Shown: piece by piece, positions 14,771 through 20,687 of the stretch
Layout of the letters: the number at the start of each line of letters is the position of its first letter
Numbering within the stretch: the stretch's first letter is position 1
Source: Synergistaceae bacterium
Lineage (GTDB): Bacteria; Synergistota; Synergistia; Synergistales; Synergistaceae
Assembly (NCBI GenBank): GCA_012513245.1
Contig: JAAZCN010000085.1
Location: 1-20,687, forward strand
Direction: 5' to 3'
DNA length: 20,687 bases
Notes under the pieces: generated by a model
What the model was told of the DNA's origin: nothing
Databases searched by the model: none
Seen by the model: only the letters and a program-made list of their open reading frames with translations
Translations under genes and position numbers: made by a program

Positions 14771-15103
14771 TCAGATCACGAGGATAGCGGCGTAGGGCTG
14801 CGGCGTAAAGATGCCGCGGGAGTCGATGGCAAATCAATAGCAAATCAGTGGGGGAGTCAATGGTTAGGACCTAAGGTCCCCTCTGTCCCTCTCCGTCATT
14901 CCCGTATGCACTTGAGCGCGAAGGGGGTTTTGAACCTTCGAACAATAGTTTGACCACGTTTGACGATTGTTTGACCACCGTTTGACCGCATTTACAACCC
15001 CTCAGCAAAATTATTTAATAACAGTTTCACGTGGCACGATCTAAGCCACATCAGTACAGTTAGAAATTAAAAAATTATAGAAGTACCTATGAGGTGATTT
15101 TAA
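14771..15103. other. Repeat-bearing intergenic region after xseA
   Basis: These 333 bases between xseA and mtnA have no supportable gene. In order they hold two copies of GCGGCGTA (14787 and 14800), with the second able to fold with GCCGC at 14813-14817; and two copies of GGGAGTC(G/A)ATGG (14818 and 14852). They also hold the palindrome GGACC-TAA-GGTCC (14867-14879); CGTCATTCCCG (14894-14904), a sequence typical of dispersed REP-like elements; a CGAAGG/CCTTCG stem (14919-14940); the four GTTTGAC repeats; and GTGGC/GCCAC (15031-15050). The xseA frame stays open after its stop for 60 codons, but there is no start codon or ribosome site for it near the front. Confidence 0.6.
14948..14987. repeat. 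Four phased GTTTGAC direct repeats
   Basis: GTTTGAC starts at 14948, 14958, 14969 and 14980, spaced 10, 11 and 11 bases, and three copies extend to GTTTGACC. Spacing by one helical turn puts all copies on the same face of DNA, as in operators of OmpR/PhoB-type regulators. The array lies about 120 bases upstream of mtnA. The unit is far too short and close-set for a CRISPR array. Function is inferred from spacing only. Confidence 0.75.
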
Positions 15104-16135
15104 ATGCTGCCTAAAACAATAGAATGGATAAGTGATGCTCCTTTGCTGCGGCTTCTTGACCAGAGAAAAATACCGTTGTCTGTTGAATTTGTGGACTGTT
15201 GTACTTATGAGGAGACAGCCAGGGCAATTGAGGACATGACAGTAAGGGGTGCACCTGCTATTGGTGTAGCTGCAGCGTATGGCGTGGTGCTTGCCGCTGC
15301 TTCGGACCTTTCAAAAATCAATGATGCCTTATCAAGGCTTTCTGTCACAAGACCTACCGCGGTCAACCTCTTTTGGTCAATTGAAAAAATGCGATCTGTT
15401 TACAACAAATATAAAAACTCACCTGAACTATATCTCATGCTTGAATCAGAGGCTATGAAAATAGATAAAGAAGACCGAGAGATCAACAGAAAGATCGGCG
15501 CGCACGGAGCGGGTTTACTCCCCCAAAAAGCATCGGTAATAACTCACTGCAATGCAGGTGCTCTTGCTACTGCAGGCTATGGGACCGCACTCGGTGTTTT
15601 GAGGGCAGCTAAGGAAGCAGGCAAGGAGATCAAAGTATACGTCGATGAGACAAGGCCGCGTTTTCAGGGTGGAAGGCTTACAGCTTTTGAGTTATGCGAG
15701 GACGGATTCGACGTTACTGTTATCTGTGATTCGATGTCCGCATTCCTTATGTCCAGAGAAAAGATAGACGCTGTAATTACCGGTGCTGACAGGATAGCCC
15801 TTAACGGAGACACCGCGAATAAGATCGGTACCTATGGGCTTGCTATTTCTGCAAAAAGGCATAATGTTCCTTTTTATATAGCCGCACCAATAAGCACTAT
15901 AGATTTTAACTGCCCAGACGGAGATTCGATACCTATAGAGGAAAGAGACCACAAAGAAGTAATGATGGCCGGAAGTGAAATGCTGGTCTATGAAAAAGCT
16001 AAAGTATGGAACCCTGCCTTTGACGTTACACCTGCTGATTTGATCAAAGGAATAATAACAGAAGCCGGGATATTTGAGCCATCACATGTTAAAGAACTTC
16101 AAATAACAACTGCTATATCTGGCGTTGAGTGGTAA
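15104..16135 (+). CDS. mtnA: S-methyl-5-thioribose-1-phosphate isomerase
   Basis: MtnA converts 5-methylthioribose-1-phosphate to 5-methylthioribulose-1-phosphate in methionine salvage, and in some bacteria also acts on 5-deoxyribose-1-phosphate. The 343-residue length fits the family. Conserved blocks are Val-Arg-Gly-Ala-Pro-Ala-Ile-Gly near 47-54, the catalytic Cys149 in Thr-His-Cys-Asn-Ala-Gly, Glu-Thr-Arg-Pro-Arg-Xaa-Gln-Gly near 182-189, and catalytic Asp229 in Thr-Gly-Ala-Asp-Arg. Cys149 and Asp229 are 80 residues apart, as in the Bacillus enzyme (160 and 240). This separates it from the related eIF2B subunits. The start has GAGGTGAT about 7 bases upstream. Neither a kinase (MtnK) nor a nucleosidase or phosphorylase (MtnN/MtnP) is nearby, and the deaminase gene two genes downstream offers another source of its substrate. 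Confidence 0.95.
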   Translation: MLPKTIEWISDAPLLRLLDQRKIPLSVEFVDCCTYEETARAIEDMTVRGAPAIGVAAAYGVVLAAASDLSKINDALSRLSVTRPTAVNLFWSIEKMRSVYNKYKNSPELYLMLESEAMKIDKEDREINRKIGAHGAGLLPQKASVITHCNAGALATAGYGTALGVLRAAKEAGKEIKVYVDETRPRFQGGRLTAFELCEDGFDVTVICDSMSAFLMSREKIDAVITGADRIALNGDTANKIGTYGLAISAKRHNVPFYIAAPISTIDFNCPDGDSIPIEERDHKEVMMAGSEMLVYEKAKVWNPAFDVTPADLIKGIITEAGIFEPSHVKELQITTAISGVEW

Positions 16136-16295
16136 TATTAAAGCAGGACAATTCCTTAAAATATCTTTAGGTGCATTCATACATTTTATGACCATAGAAT
16201 AGGAGTGGTGCCTTTGGATCATATAAATTCAAGCGCCGTACTTTGTTGTTATTCTATGAAAAAGACAAAACGCATATCATGAAGGAGGCAGTATT
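16136..16295. other. mtnA-ahcY gap with long-range inverted repeat
   Basis: In this 160-base gap CATAGAAT (16193-16200) and ATTCTATG (16251-16258) form a perfect 8-bp inverted repeat enclosing 50 bases. Between them, GGAGTGGTG precedes a 22-codon frame from TTG 16214 to TGA 16280-16282. No recognisable SAM or SAH riboswitch is present. The structure could control ahcY translation, but evidence is weak. Confidence 0.35.
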
Positions 16296-17546
16296 GTGAA
16301 GAACGAATTTAAAATTGCTGATATTGGCCTTGCTCCGGAGGGACACAGAAGGATAGAGTGGGCATGGGAATATATGCCTGTGCTTAAGCTAATCGCAGAG
16401 AGAGAAGAAAAAAATAAGCCGCTTGACGGGCTTGTGATCGGTTGTTGCCTGCATCTCGAAGCCAAGACTGCCTGTCTTCTGAAAGTAATGAGCAAACTTG
16501 GAGCAACTGTAGTCACAGCAGGAAGCAACCCTTTGTCAACACAGGATACTATCTGTGCAGCCCTCGTTGAAGAAGGCATCCATGTTTTTAGCCGCAGAGG
16601 AATGACAACTAAGGAATACACGGAAAACATAGAGGAAATGCTCAAGTGGGATCCGCAGATAATAATAGATGACGGCGGAGACGTTGTCTCAATGATAATA
16701 GAGAAGAGAAGGGACCTCATCCCATCTGTGCTTGGCGGGTGCGAGGAGACCACTACAGGCATCAAGCGTCTTAGGGCGATGCAGTGTGAAGGAGTCCTGC
16801 CTTTTCCTATGCTTGCTGTGAATGACGCTCAGAGCAAATACCTCTTTGACAACCGCTATGGAACAGGACAGTCAGTATGGGATGCAATATTAAGGACAAC
16901 AAACCTCATCGTAGCAGGCAAAAATGTTGTGATCGCGGGTTATGGATGGTGCGGTAAAGGAGCGGCAAGACGAGCCGCCGGTCTGGGCGCGAAAGTAATA
17001 GTTGTTGAAGTAGACCCTCACAGAGCACTTGAGGCGCTGATGGATGGCTTTCATGTAATGGACATGCTTGATGCTTCAAAGGTCGGTGATATTTTCATTA
17101 CAGTTACCGGCAACACAAAAGTCATCCGCAAAGAACACTTTATGCGTATGAAAGACGGAGTCCTGCTCTGCAACGCAGGCCATTTTGATGTGGAAGTCTG
17201 TATTCCTGACCTTGCGGAACTGGCTGTCAATGTAAAAGCCACTAGGGACAATATCCTGACGTACATCCTTCCTGTAGGACGCAGGATACACCTTCTAGGT
17301 GAAGGAAGGCTTGTTAACCTTGCAGCAGGCGATGGACATCCTATTGAGATAATGGATTTGAGCTTTGCCATGCAGCTGCTCTCCTGCATCTATATCAGCC
17401 GCAATAAACTTAAGCCGGGTTTATACAACGTTCCGGTTGAGCTTGACTGCAAAGTGGCTAAACTGAAACTTGAATCTCTTGGAATAAACATAGAACAGCT
17501 TACACAGGAACAAAAGGAATATCAGGCATCATGGAGAGAGGTATGA
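16296..17546 (+). CDS. AhcY-family hydrolase, likely S-inosylhomocysteine/SAH hydrolase
   Basis: This NAD-dependent cytoplasmic enzyme belongs to the adenosylhomocysteinase family and splits the thioether of SAH-type substrates to homocysteine and nucleoside. It has 416 residues. Catalytic positions are conserved: His53, the Asp-Asp-Gly-Gly-Asp run at 125-129, Glu-Glu at 150-151, Lys181, Asp185-Asn186, His296 and His348. The NAD-binding loop is Gly-Tyr-Gly-Trp-Cys-Gly-Lys-Gly at 215-222. Two features differ from human or proteobacterial enzymes. The pocket segment reads His-Leu-Glu-Ala-Lys-Thr, so Lys57 replaces the glutamate (human Glu59) that reads the adenine amino group. The C-terminal tail ending Tyr-Arg-Tyr is also missing. 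Both fit the archaeal/Thermotoga subgroup, which includes the S-inosylhomocysteine hydrolase of Methanocaldococcus. GTG 16296 has AGGAGG 7 bases upstream. The next gene, encoding an SAH/MTA deaminase, overlaps by four bases. Confidence 0.9.
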   Translation: MKNEFKIADIGLAPEGHRRIEWAWEYMPVLKLIAEREEKNKPLDGLVIGCCLHLEAKTACLLKVMSKLGATVVTAGSNPLSTQDTICAALVEEGIHVFSRRGMTTKEYTENIEEMLKWDPQIIIDDGGDVVSMIIEKRRDLIPSVLGGCEETTTGIKRLRAMQCEGVLPFPMLAVNDAQSKYLFDNRYGTGQSVWDAILRTTNLIVAGKNVVIAGYGWCGKGAARRAAGLGAKVIVVEVDPHRALEALMDGFHVMDMLDASKVGDIFITVTGNTKVIRKEHFMRMKDGVLLCNAGHFDVEVCIPDLAELAVNVKATRDNILTYILPVGRRIHLLGEGRLVNLAAGDGHPIEIMDLSFAMQLLSCIYISRNKLKPGLYNVPVELDCKVAKLKLESLGINIEQLTQEQKEYQASWREV

Positions 17547-18826
17547 TCACAAATCAGTACAGGGATGTCGTTGTCTGGGACGCTGAGAGGGCCTCAGCCG
17601 AGAGATGCGATGTTGTTACTGAGGGAGATAAAATCTCATCCATTCTCCCGGCAGGAACGCTTAGCTCCGACCTCGCATACGAAGGAAGAGGCAAGACAGC
17701 TCTTATACCGGGTTTTGTGAACGCACATGGGCATGCTGCAATGACCCTGCTGAGGGGGCTTGGAGAAGAACTGCCTCTAATGGAATGGCTTCAGAAGAAA
17801 ATATGGCCGGTAGAAAACAACCTTGACGGTGACCTTGTCAAAGCAGGCACGACCCTTGGGATAATGGAGATGCTTTCTACAGGAACCACCTGTTTTGCTG
17901 ATATGTATTTTTTTATGGACAAAGTTGCGGAAGCTGCTCTTGAAAACGGCATGAGATGCGGACTGTCGAGAGGAATAGTAGGAGACAATGACGGCAGTAA
18001 ATTAAAAGAGAACCTGAAGCTGGCTCGAGACTATAACGGAAGAGATGGACTGATCAACGTACAGCTTGGTCCCCATGCGCCATATACAGTTCCTTTCGAT
18101 CTGATGAAAGAGATAGCCGAAAAGGCAAAAGAGGCCGGTCTTGGTGTTCAGCTCCACTGGCTTGAAACGTCCTCAGAATGGAGCATAAGCGGGCTGGAAG
18201 GTAAGATGACTCCGGAAGAGTATCTATCCGAAACCGGCATGATCGATGTGCCTAATCTCCTCCTGGCTCATTGTGTATGGGTAGACAGAAAAGCTGTAGG
18301 TTTCTACGTTAGGGACAACGTCACTTTCGCACACAATCCGGGAAGCAATCTGAAACTTGGCAGCGGGATAGCCCCTCTTCCCGAATACCTTAAAGCCGGG
18401 GTCAGTGTGGCTCTCGGTACTGACGGAGCCGCCAGCAACAACAGACTGGACATTTGGGATGAACTTCGCTGCGCTGCTCTGATCCACAAGGGTACAGCGA
18501 AAGATCCTACCCTGGTGACATCTGCCGAAGTCCTGAAGATGGCTACGGTAAACGGGGCAAAGGCGCTTGGTTTTAACGATACAGGACTTATCAAAGAGGG
18601 ATACAAGGCAGATATTATACTTATAGACCTTGACCAGCCACATTATGTTGGCTGGGACAATGAAAATCTTCCCGGCTTCCTGGTTTACGCCGGATCTTCC
18701 TCAGATGTTAGAGCTACTGTTGTGGCAGGAAAAATGCTTTATAAAAACGGATCTTTTACAGAAACAGACAGAGATAAAGTAATTGCTGAAGCAAAATCGG
18801 CGCGCAGAAAACTGACAGGCTGCTGA
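17543..18826 (+). CDS. mtaD: 5-methylthioadenosine/S-adenosylhomocysteine deaminase
   Basis: This amidohydrolase-superfamily metalloenzyme deaminates MTA to methylthioinosine and SAH to S-inosylhomocysteine, as shown for Thermotoga TM0936. The 427-residue product has the complete metal and catalytic set: His62 and His64 in Asn-Ala-His-Gly-His, His205 and Glu208, His243 in Leu-Ala-His-Cys, and Asp293 in Leu-Gly-Thr-Asp-Gly-Ala. The Met-Thr-Leu-Leu-Arg-Gly...Leu-Pro-Leu-Met-Glu-Trp-Leu block after the first histidines is typical of MtaD and not of guanine or cytosine deaminases. ATG 17543 overlaps the AhcY-family stop (ATGA) and has GGAG 6 bases upstream. ATG 17531, four codons earlier, is possible. 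Tight coupling to the hydrolase gene, and mtnA just before it, suggest that both SAH and MTA are deaminated before cleavage. Confidence 0.93.
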   Translation: MITNQYRDVVVWDAERASAERCDVVTEGDKISSILPAGTLSSDLAYEGRGKTALIPGFVNAHGHAAMTLLRGLGEELPLMEWLQKKIWPVENNLDGDLVKAGTTLGIMEMLSTGTTCFADMYFFMDKVAEAALENGMRCGLSRGIVGDNDGSKLKENLKLARDYNGRDGLINVQLGPHAPYTVPFDLMKEIAEKAKEAGLGVQLHWLETSSEWSISGLEGKMTPEEYLSETGMIDVPNLLLAHCVWVDRKAVGFYVRDNVTFAHNPGSNLKLGSGIAPLPEYLKAGVSVALGTDGAASNNRLDIWDELRCAALIHKGTAKDPTLVTSAEVLKMATVNGAKALGFNDTGLIKEGYKADIILIDLDQPHYVGWDNENLPGFLVYAGSSSDVRATVVAGKMLYKNGSFTETDRDKVIAEAKSARRKLTGC

Positions 18827-18858
18827 TAATTTTTAAAGGGATGTCATTATTGCTATGG

Positions 18859-18890
18859 CGTGGATCCGGCATAAATACTCCTGATCCACG
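18859..18890 (+). terminator. Hairpin after mtaD, weak terminator
   Basis: A perfect 8-bp stem (CGTGGATC at 18859-18866 with GATCCACG at 18883-18890) and a 16-base loop lie 32 bases after the mtaD stop. TATAATTGTTT follows, which is a poor U-tract. TATAAT at 18891-18896 also resembles a promoter -10 for alaS but lacks a good -35. The hairpin may therefore be a terminator or part of the alaS control region. Confidence 0.5.
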
Positions 18891-18986
18891 TATAATTGTT
18901 TGGTGCGAAAAATTAAAAAGACCGGACCGCCTTTCTGATAAAGATGGGAATACGGCTTCAATTTTTTATTACAGGAGGCAGCTTAA

Positions 18987-20687
18987 ATGCAATACAGAAG
19001 CGGAAAAGAATTAAGGGAACTCTTTCTATCATATTTCGAGGAAAAGGGAAGTAAAAGGTATCGCAGTTTCTCACTGGTGCCGGATGATCCAACGCTGCTT
19101 TTCACAATAGCCGGGATGGTCCCTTTTAAGCAATACTTTCTCGGACTGAAGACCCCTGAGGTAAAAAGAGCTACAACAGCACAGAAATGTGTCAGGACAA
19201 ACGATATAGAAAATGTTGGGCGTACAGCAAGACATCACACATTTTTCGAGATGCTCGGAAACTTTAGTTTTGGAGATTATTTCAAAGAGGAGATAATCCC
19301 CTGGGCATGGGAATTTCTAACAGAACGGGTCGGACTTGAACCGGACAGGCTTTATGCAACGATCTATCTTGATGATGACGAAGCACATGATATATGGCGC
19401 GACAAAGTAGGACTTCCGGAAAACAGGATAGTCCGTCTCGGCGCGGATGATAATTTTTGGGCTGCCGGCCCTGTAGGTCCATGCGGACCGTGCTCTGAGA
19501 TAATATATGACCAGGGTCCGGAATTCTCATGCGGAAAACCCACGTGCACTGTTGGCTGTGACTGTGACCGCTATCTGGAGATATGGAATCTCGTCTTCAT
19601 GCAGTATAACAGGGATGAGGCAGGAAACCTTACCCCGCTTCCAAACAAAAATATCGACACAGGAATGGGACTTGAGAGACTCACGTCAGTGGTCCAGAGA
19701 GTACCAAACGATTTTGAGACAGATCTTTTCCGCCCGATCATAGACAAGGCATGTGAACTTGGCGGTGTCAAGTATGGAGAAGACCCGCAAAAAGACATGG
19801 CGGTAAAGGTTATTTCCGACCATATAAGAGCCTCTGCATTTATGATAGCAGATGGAATACTGCCCGCAAACGACGGCGGTGGATATGTGCTCAGGCGCCT
19901 TATCAGAAGAAGCGCGCGCTATGGAAGGCTGCTTGGGATAGACAGGCCCTTCCTTACCGAACTTTTGCTCTCAGTACGTGAGTCGATCGGTGACGAGTAC
20001 ACAGAGCTTGTCGAACAGGCCTGTGCTATCGAGCAGATACTGAAAACAGAAGAGGAGCGTTTTTCTAAGACCCTTTCACAGGGAAGCGACCTTCTTGAAT
20101 CAGAGATCAAACAGTTGAAGAAAAATTCCCTCCGCACACTTCCAGGAAGCGTTGCATTTGTCCTTTATGATACTTATGGTTTCCCTCTCGAACTTACAGA
20201 TGAGATGTGCGAAGAAGATGGTATTACTGTCGATAAAGAGGGCTTCAACAAAGCAATGGACGATCAGCGTCAACGGGCAAGGGCTTCAAGCAAACAGAGC
20301 AGTTCGGTAATTTCTAAAAACGCATACACTGAACTAGCTGACAGATCAGGCCCGAGCAATTTTTGCGGTTATGATCACACGTCCCGTGACACTGAGGTCA
20401 TAGCGATAATTTCCGATGGAAAAGAAAAGGATTTCATAGCTGAGGGTGAAAGTGCGGATATAGTACTTACTGACACGCCGTTTTACGGTGAAAAGGGCGG
20501 ACAAGTTGGTGACACCGGTGTTATAACAGCTGAAAACGCCATTTTTCAGGTAGAGGACACTCTTTATCCGGTGAACGATCTTATCGTTCACCGAGGCAGG
20601 CTTCTTAAGGGAAGTCTCAATAAAAATCAGGCAGTGACAGCATTGATAGATGCGGTGAGAAGAAAAAACATCCAGAGGCACCACACG
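18987..20687 (+). CDS. alaS: Alanyl-tRNA synthetase, 3'-truncated by window edge
   Basis: AlaRS charges tRNA-Ala and corrects mischarged Ser or Gly. The first 567 codons are present and open to the window end. The full enzyme is usually about 870 residues. Visible parts are the class II aminoacylation core, with Arg-His-His-Thr-Phe-Phe-Glu-Met-Leu-Gly-Asn-Phe-Ser-Phe-Gly-Asp (motif 2) and Gly-Met-Gly-Leu-Glu-Arg (motif 3). A cysteine-rich insert (Cys-Gly-Lys-Pro-Thr-Cys...Gly-Cys-Asp-Cys-Asp-Arg) and the tRNA-recognition helices with Gly-Gly-Gly-Tyr-Val-Leu-Arg-Arg-Leu-Ile-Arg-Arg follow. The start of the editing domain, with Pro-Phe-Tyr-Gly-Glu-Lys-Gly-Gly-Gln, comes next. The sequence stops at Arg-His-His-Thr, the first histidines of the zinc-binding HxxxH. 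The C-Ala domain lies beyond the edge. ATG 18987 has AGGAGG 8 bases upstream. No T-box leader is seen. Confidence 0.96.
   Translation, partial: MQYRSGKELRELFLSYFEEKGSKRYRSFSLVPDDPTLLFTIAGMVPFKQYFLGLKTPEVKRATTAQKCVRTNDIENVGRTARHHTFFEMLGNFSFGDYFKEEIIPWAWEFLTERVGLEPDRLYATIYLDDDEAHDIWRDKVGLPENRIVRLGADDNFWAAGPVGPCGPCSEIIYDQGPEFSCGKPTCTVGCDCDRYLEIWNLVFMQYNRDEAGNLTPLPNKNIDTGMGLERLTSVVQRVPNDFETDLFRPIIDKACELGGVKYGEDPQKDMAVKVISDHIRASAFMIADGILPANDGGGYVLRRLIRRSARYGRLLGIDRPFLTELLLSVRESIGDEYTELVEQACAIEQILKTEEERFSKTLSQGSDLLESEIKQLKKNSLRTLPGSVAFVLYDTYGFPLELTDEMCEEDGITVDKEGFNKAMDDQRQRARASSKQSSSVISKNAYTELADRSGPSNFCGYDHTSRDTEVIAIISDGKEKDFIAEGESADIVLTDTPFYGEKGGQVGDTGVITAENAIFQVEDTLYPVNDLIVHRGRLLKGSLNKNQAVTALIDAVRRKNIQRHHT

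Noticed and set aside
14771..14953. A 60-codon frame after xseA as xseB or a small gene
   Set aside because: It is in the xseA frame with no start near the front, no ribosome site and no XseB-like pattern; it reads like translated intergenic repeat.
14948..14990. CRISPR-like repeats
   Set aside because: Units are 7-8 bases with 3-4-base spacers, far below CRISPR repeat and spacer sizes, and no cas gene is present.
15000..15103. SAM or SAH riboswitch upstream of mtnA
   Set aside because: Only a 5-bp GTGGC/GCCAC pairing is visible; none of the conserved riboswitch cores can be recognised.
18827..18986. T-box leader controlling alaS
   Set aside because: The gap is too short and lacks the T-box core sequence and specifier stem.

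Overview
The window reads like a chromosomal segment of an anaerobic diderm bacterium, most plausibly a member of the Synergistota. This placement is an inference, not a database result. An outer-membrane secretin with its inner-membrane alignment proteins shows a two-membrane envelope. Several housekeeping neighbours (Asp23 family, a CD1247-like zinc-ribbon protein, NusB, XseA) are of the kind usually seen in Firmicutes. The SAM-cycle enzymes resemble those of Thermotoga and archaea. Base composition is moderate, with heavy use of AGA/AGG arginine and ATA isoleucine codons. Nearly everything is on the + strand and coding is dense.

Positions 1-1608 hold two tandem type IV major pilin genes, the first cut by the window edge. 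Each is followed by a hairpin terminator and the second has its own candidate promoter. Their N-terminal stalk halves are the same protein sequence while the C-terminal halves diverge. The long gaps around them are AT-rich and carry no recognisable gene.

Positions 1609-10910 are one tightly packed type IV pilus operon: pilM, pilN, pilO, a PilP/GspC-like gene, the secretin pilQ, the extension ATPase pilB, the retraction ATPase pilT, and three overlapping minor-pilin genes in the order PilV-like, PilW-like, PilX-like. The platform protein PilC and the prepilin peptidase PilD are not in the window.

Positions 10911-14770 hold a housekeeping block: efp (with arginine at the loop tip that is lysine in E. 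coli), a CD1247-like acidic zinc-ribbon protein, an Asp23/Gls24 protein, an unrecognised two-helix membrane protein, nusB and xseA. No xseB follows xseA. The 333-base gap after xseA (14771-15103) holds small repeats, a degenerate REP-like stretch and four helically phased copies of GTTTGAC. This gap is the most unusual non-coding stretch.

Positions 15104-18826 form a SAM by-product salvage cluster: mtnA, an AhcY-family hydrolase and an MTA/SAH deaminase. Gene order, and a lysine in the AhcY pocket at the place of the adenine-reading glutamate, suggest a deamination-first route: SAH to S-inosylhomocysteine to inosine plus homocysteine, and MTA to methylthioinosine, feeding MtnA after a phosphorolysis step. 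Positions 18827-20687 hold a hairpin and the 5' two thirds of alaS, which runs off the window.
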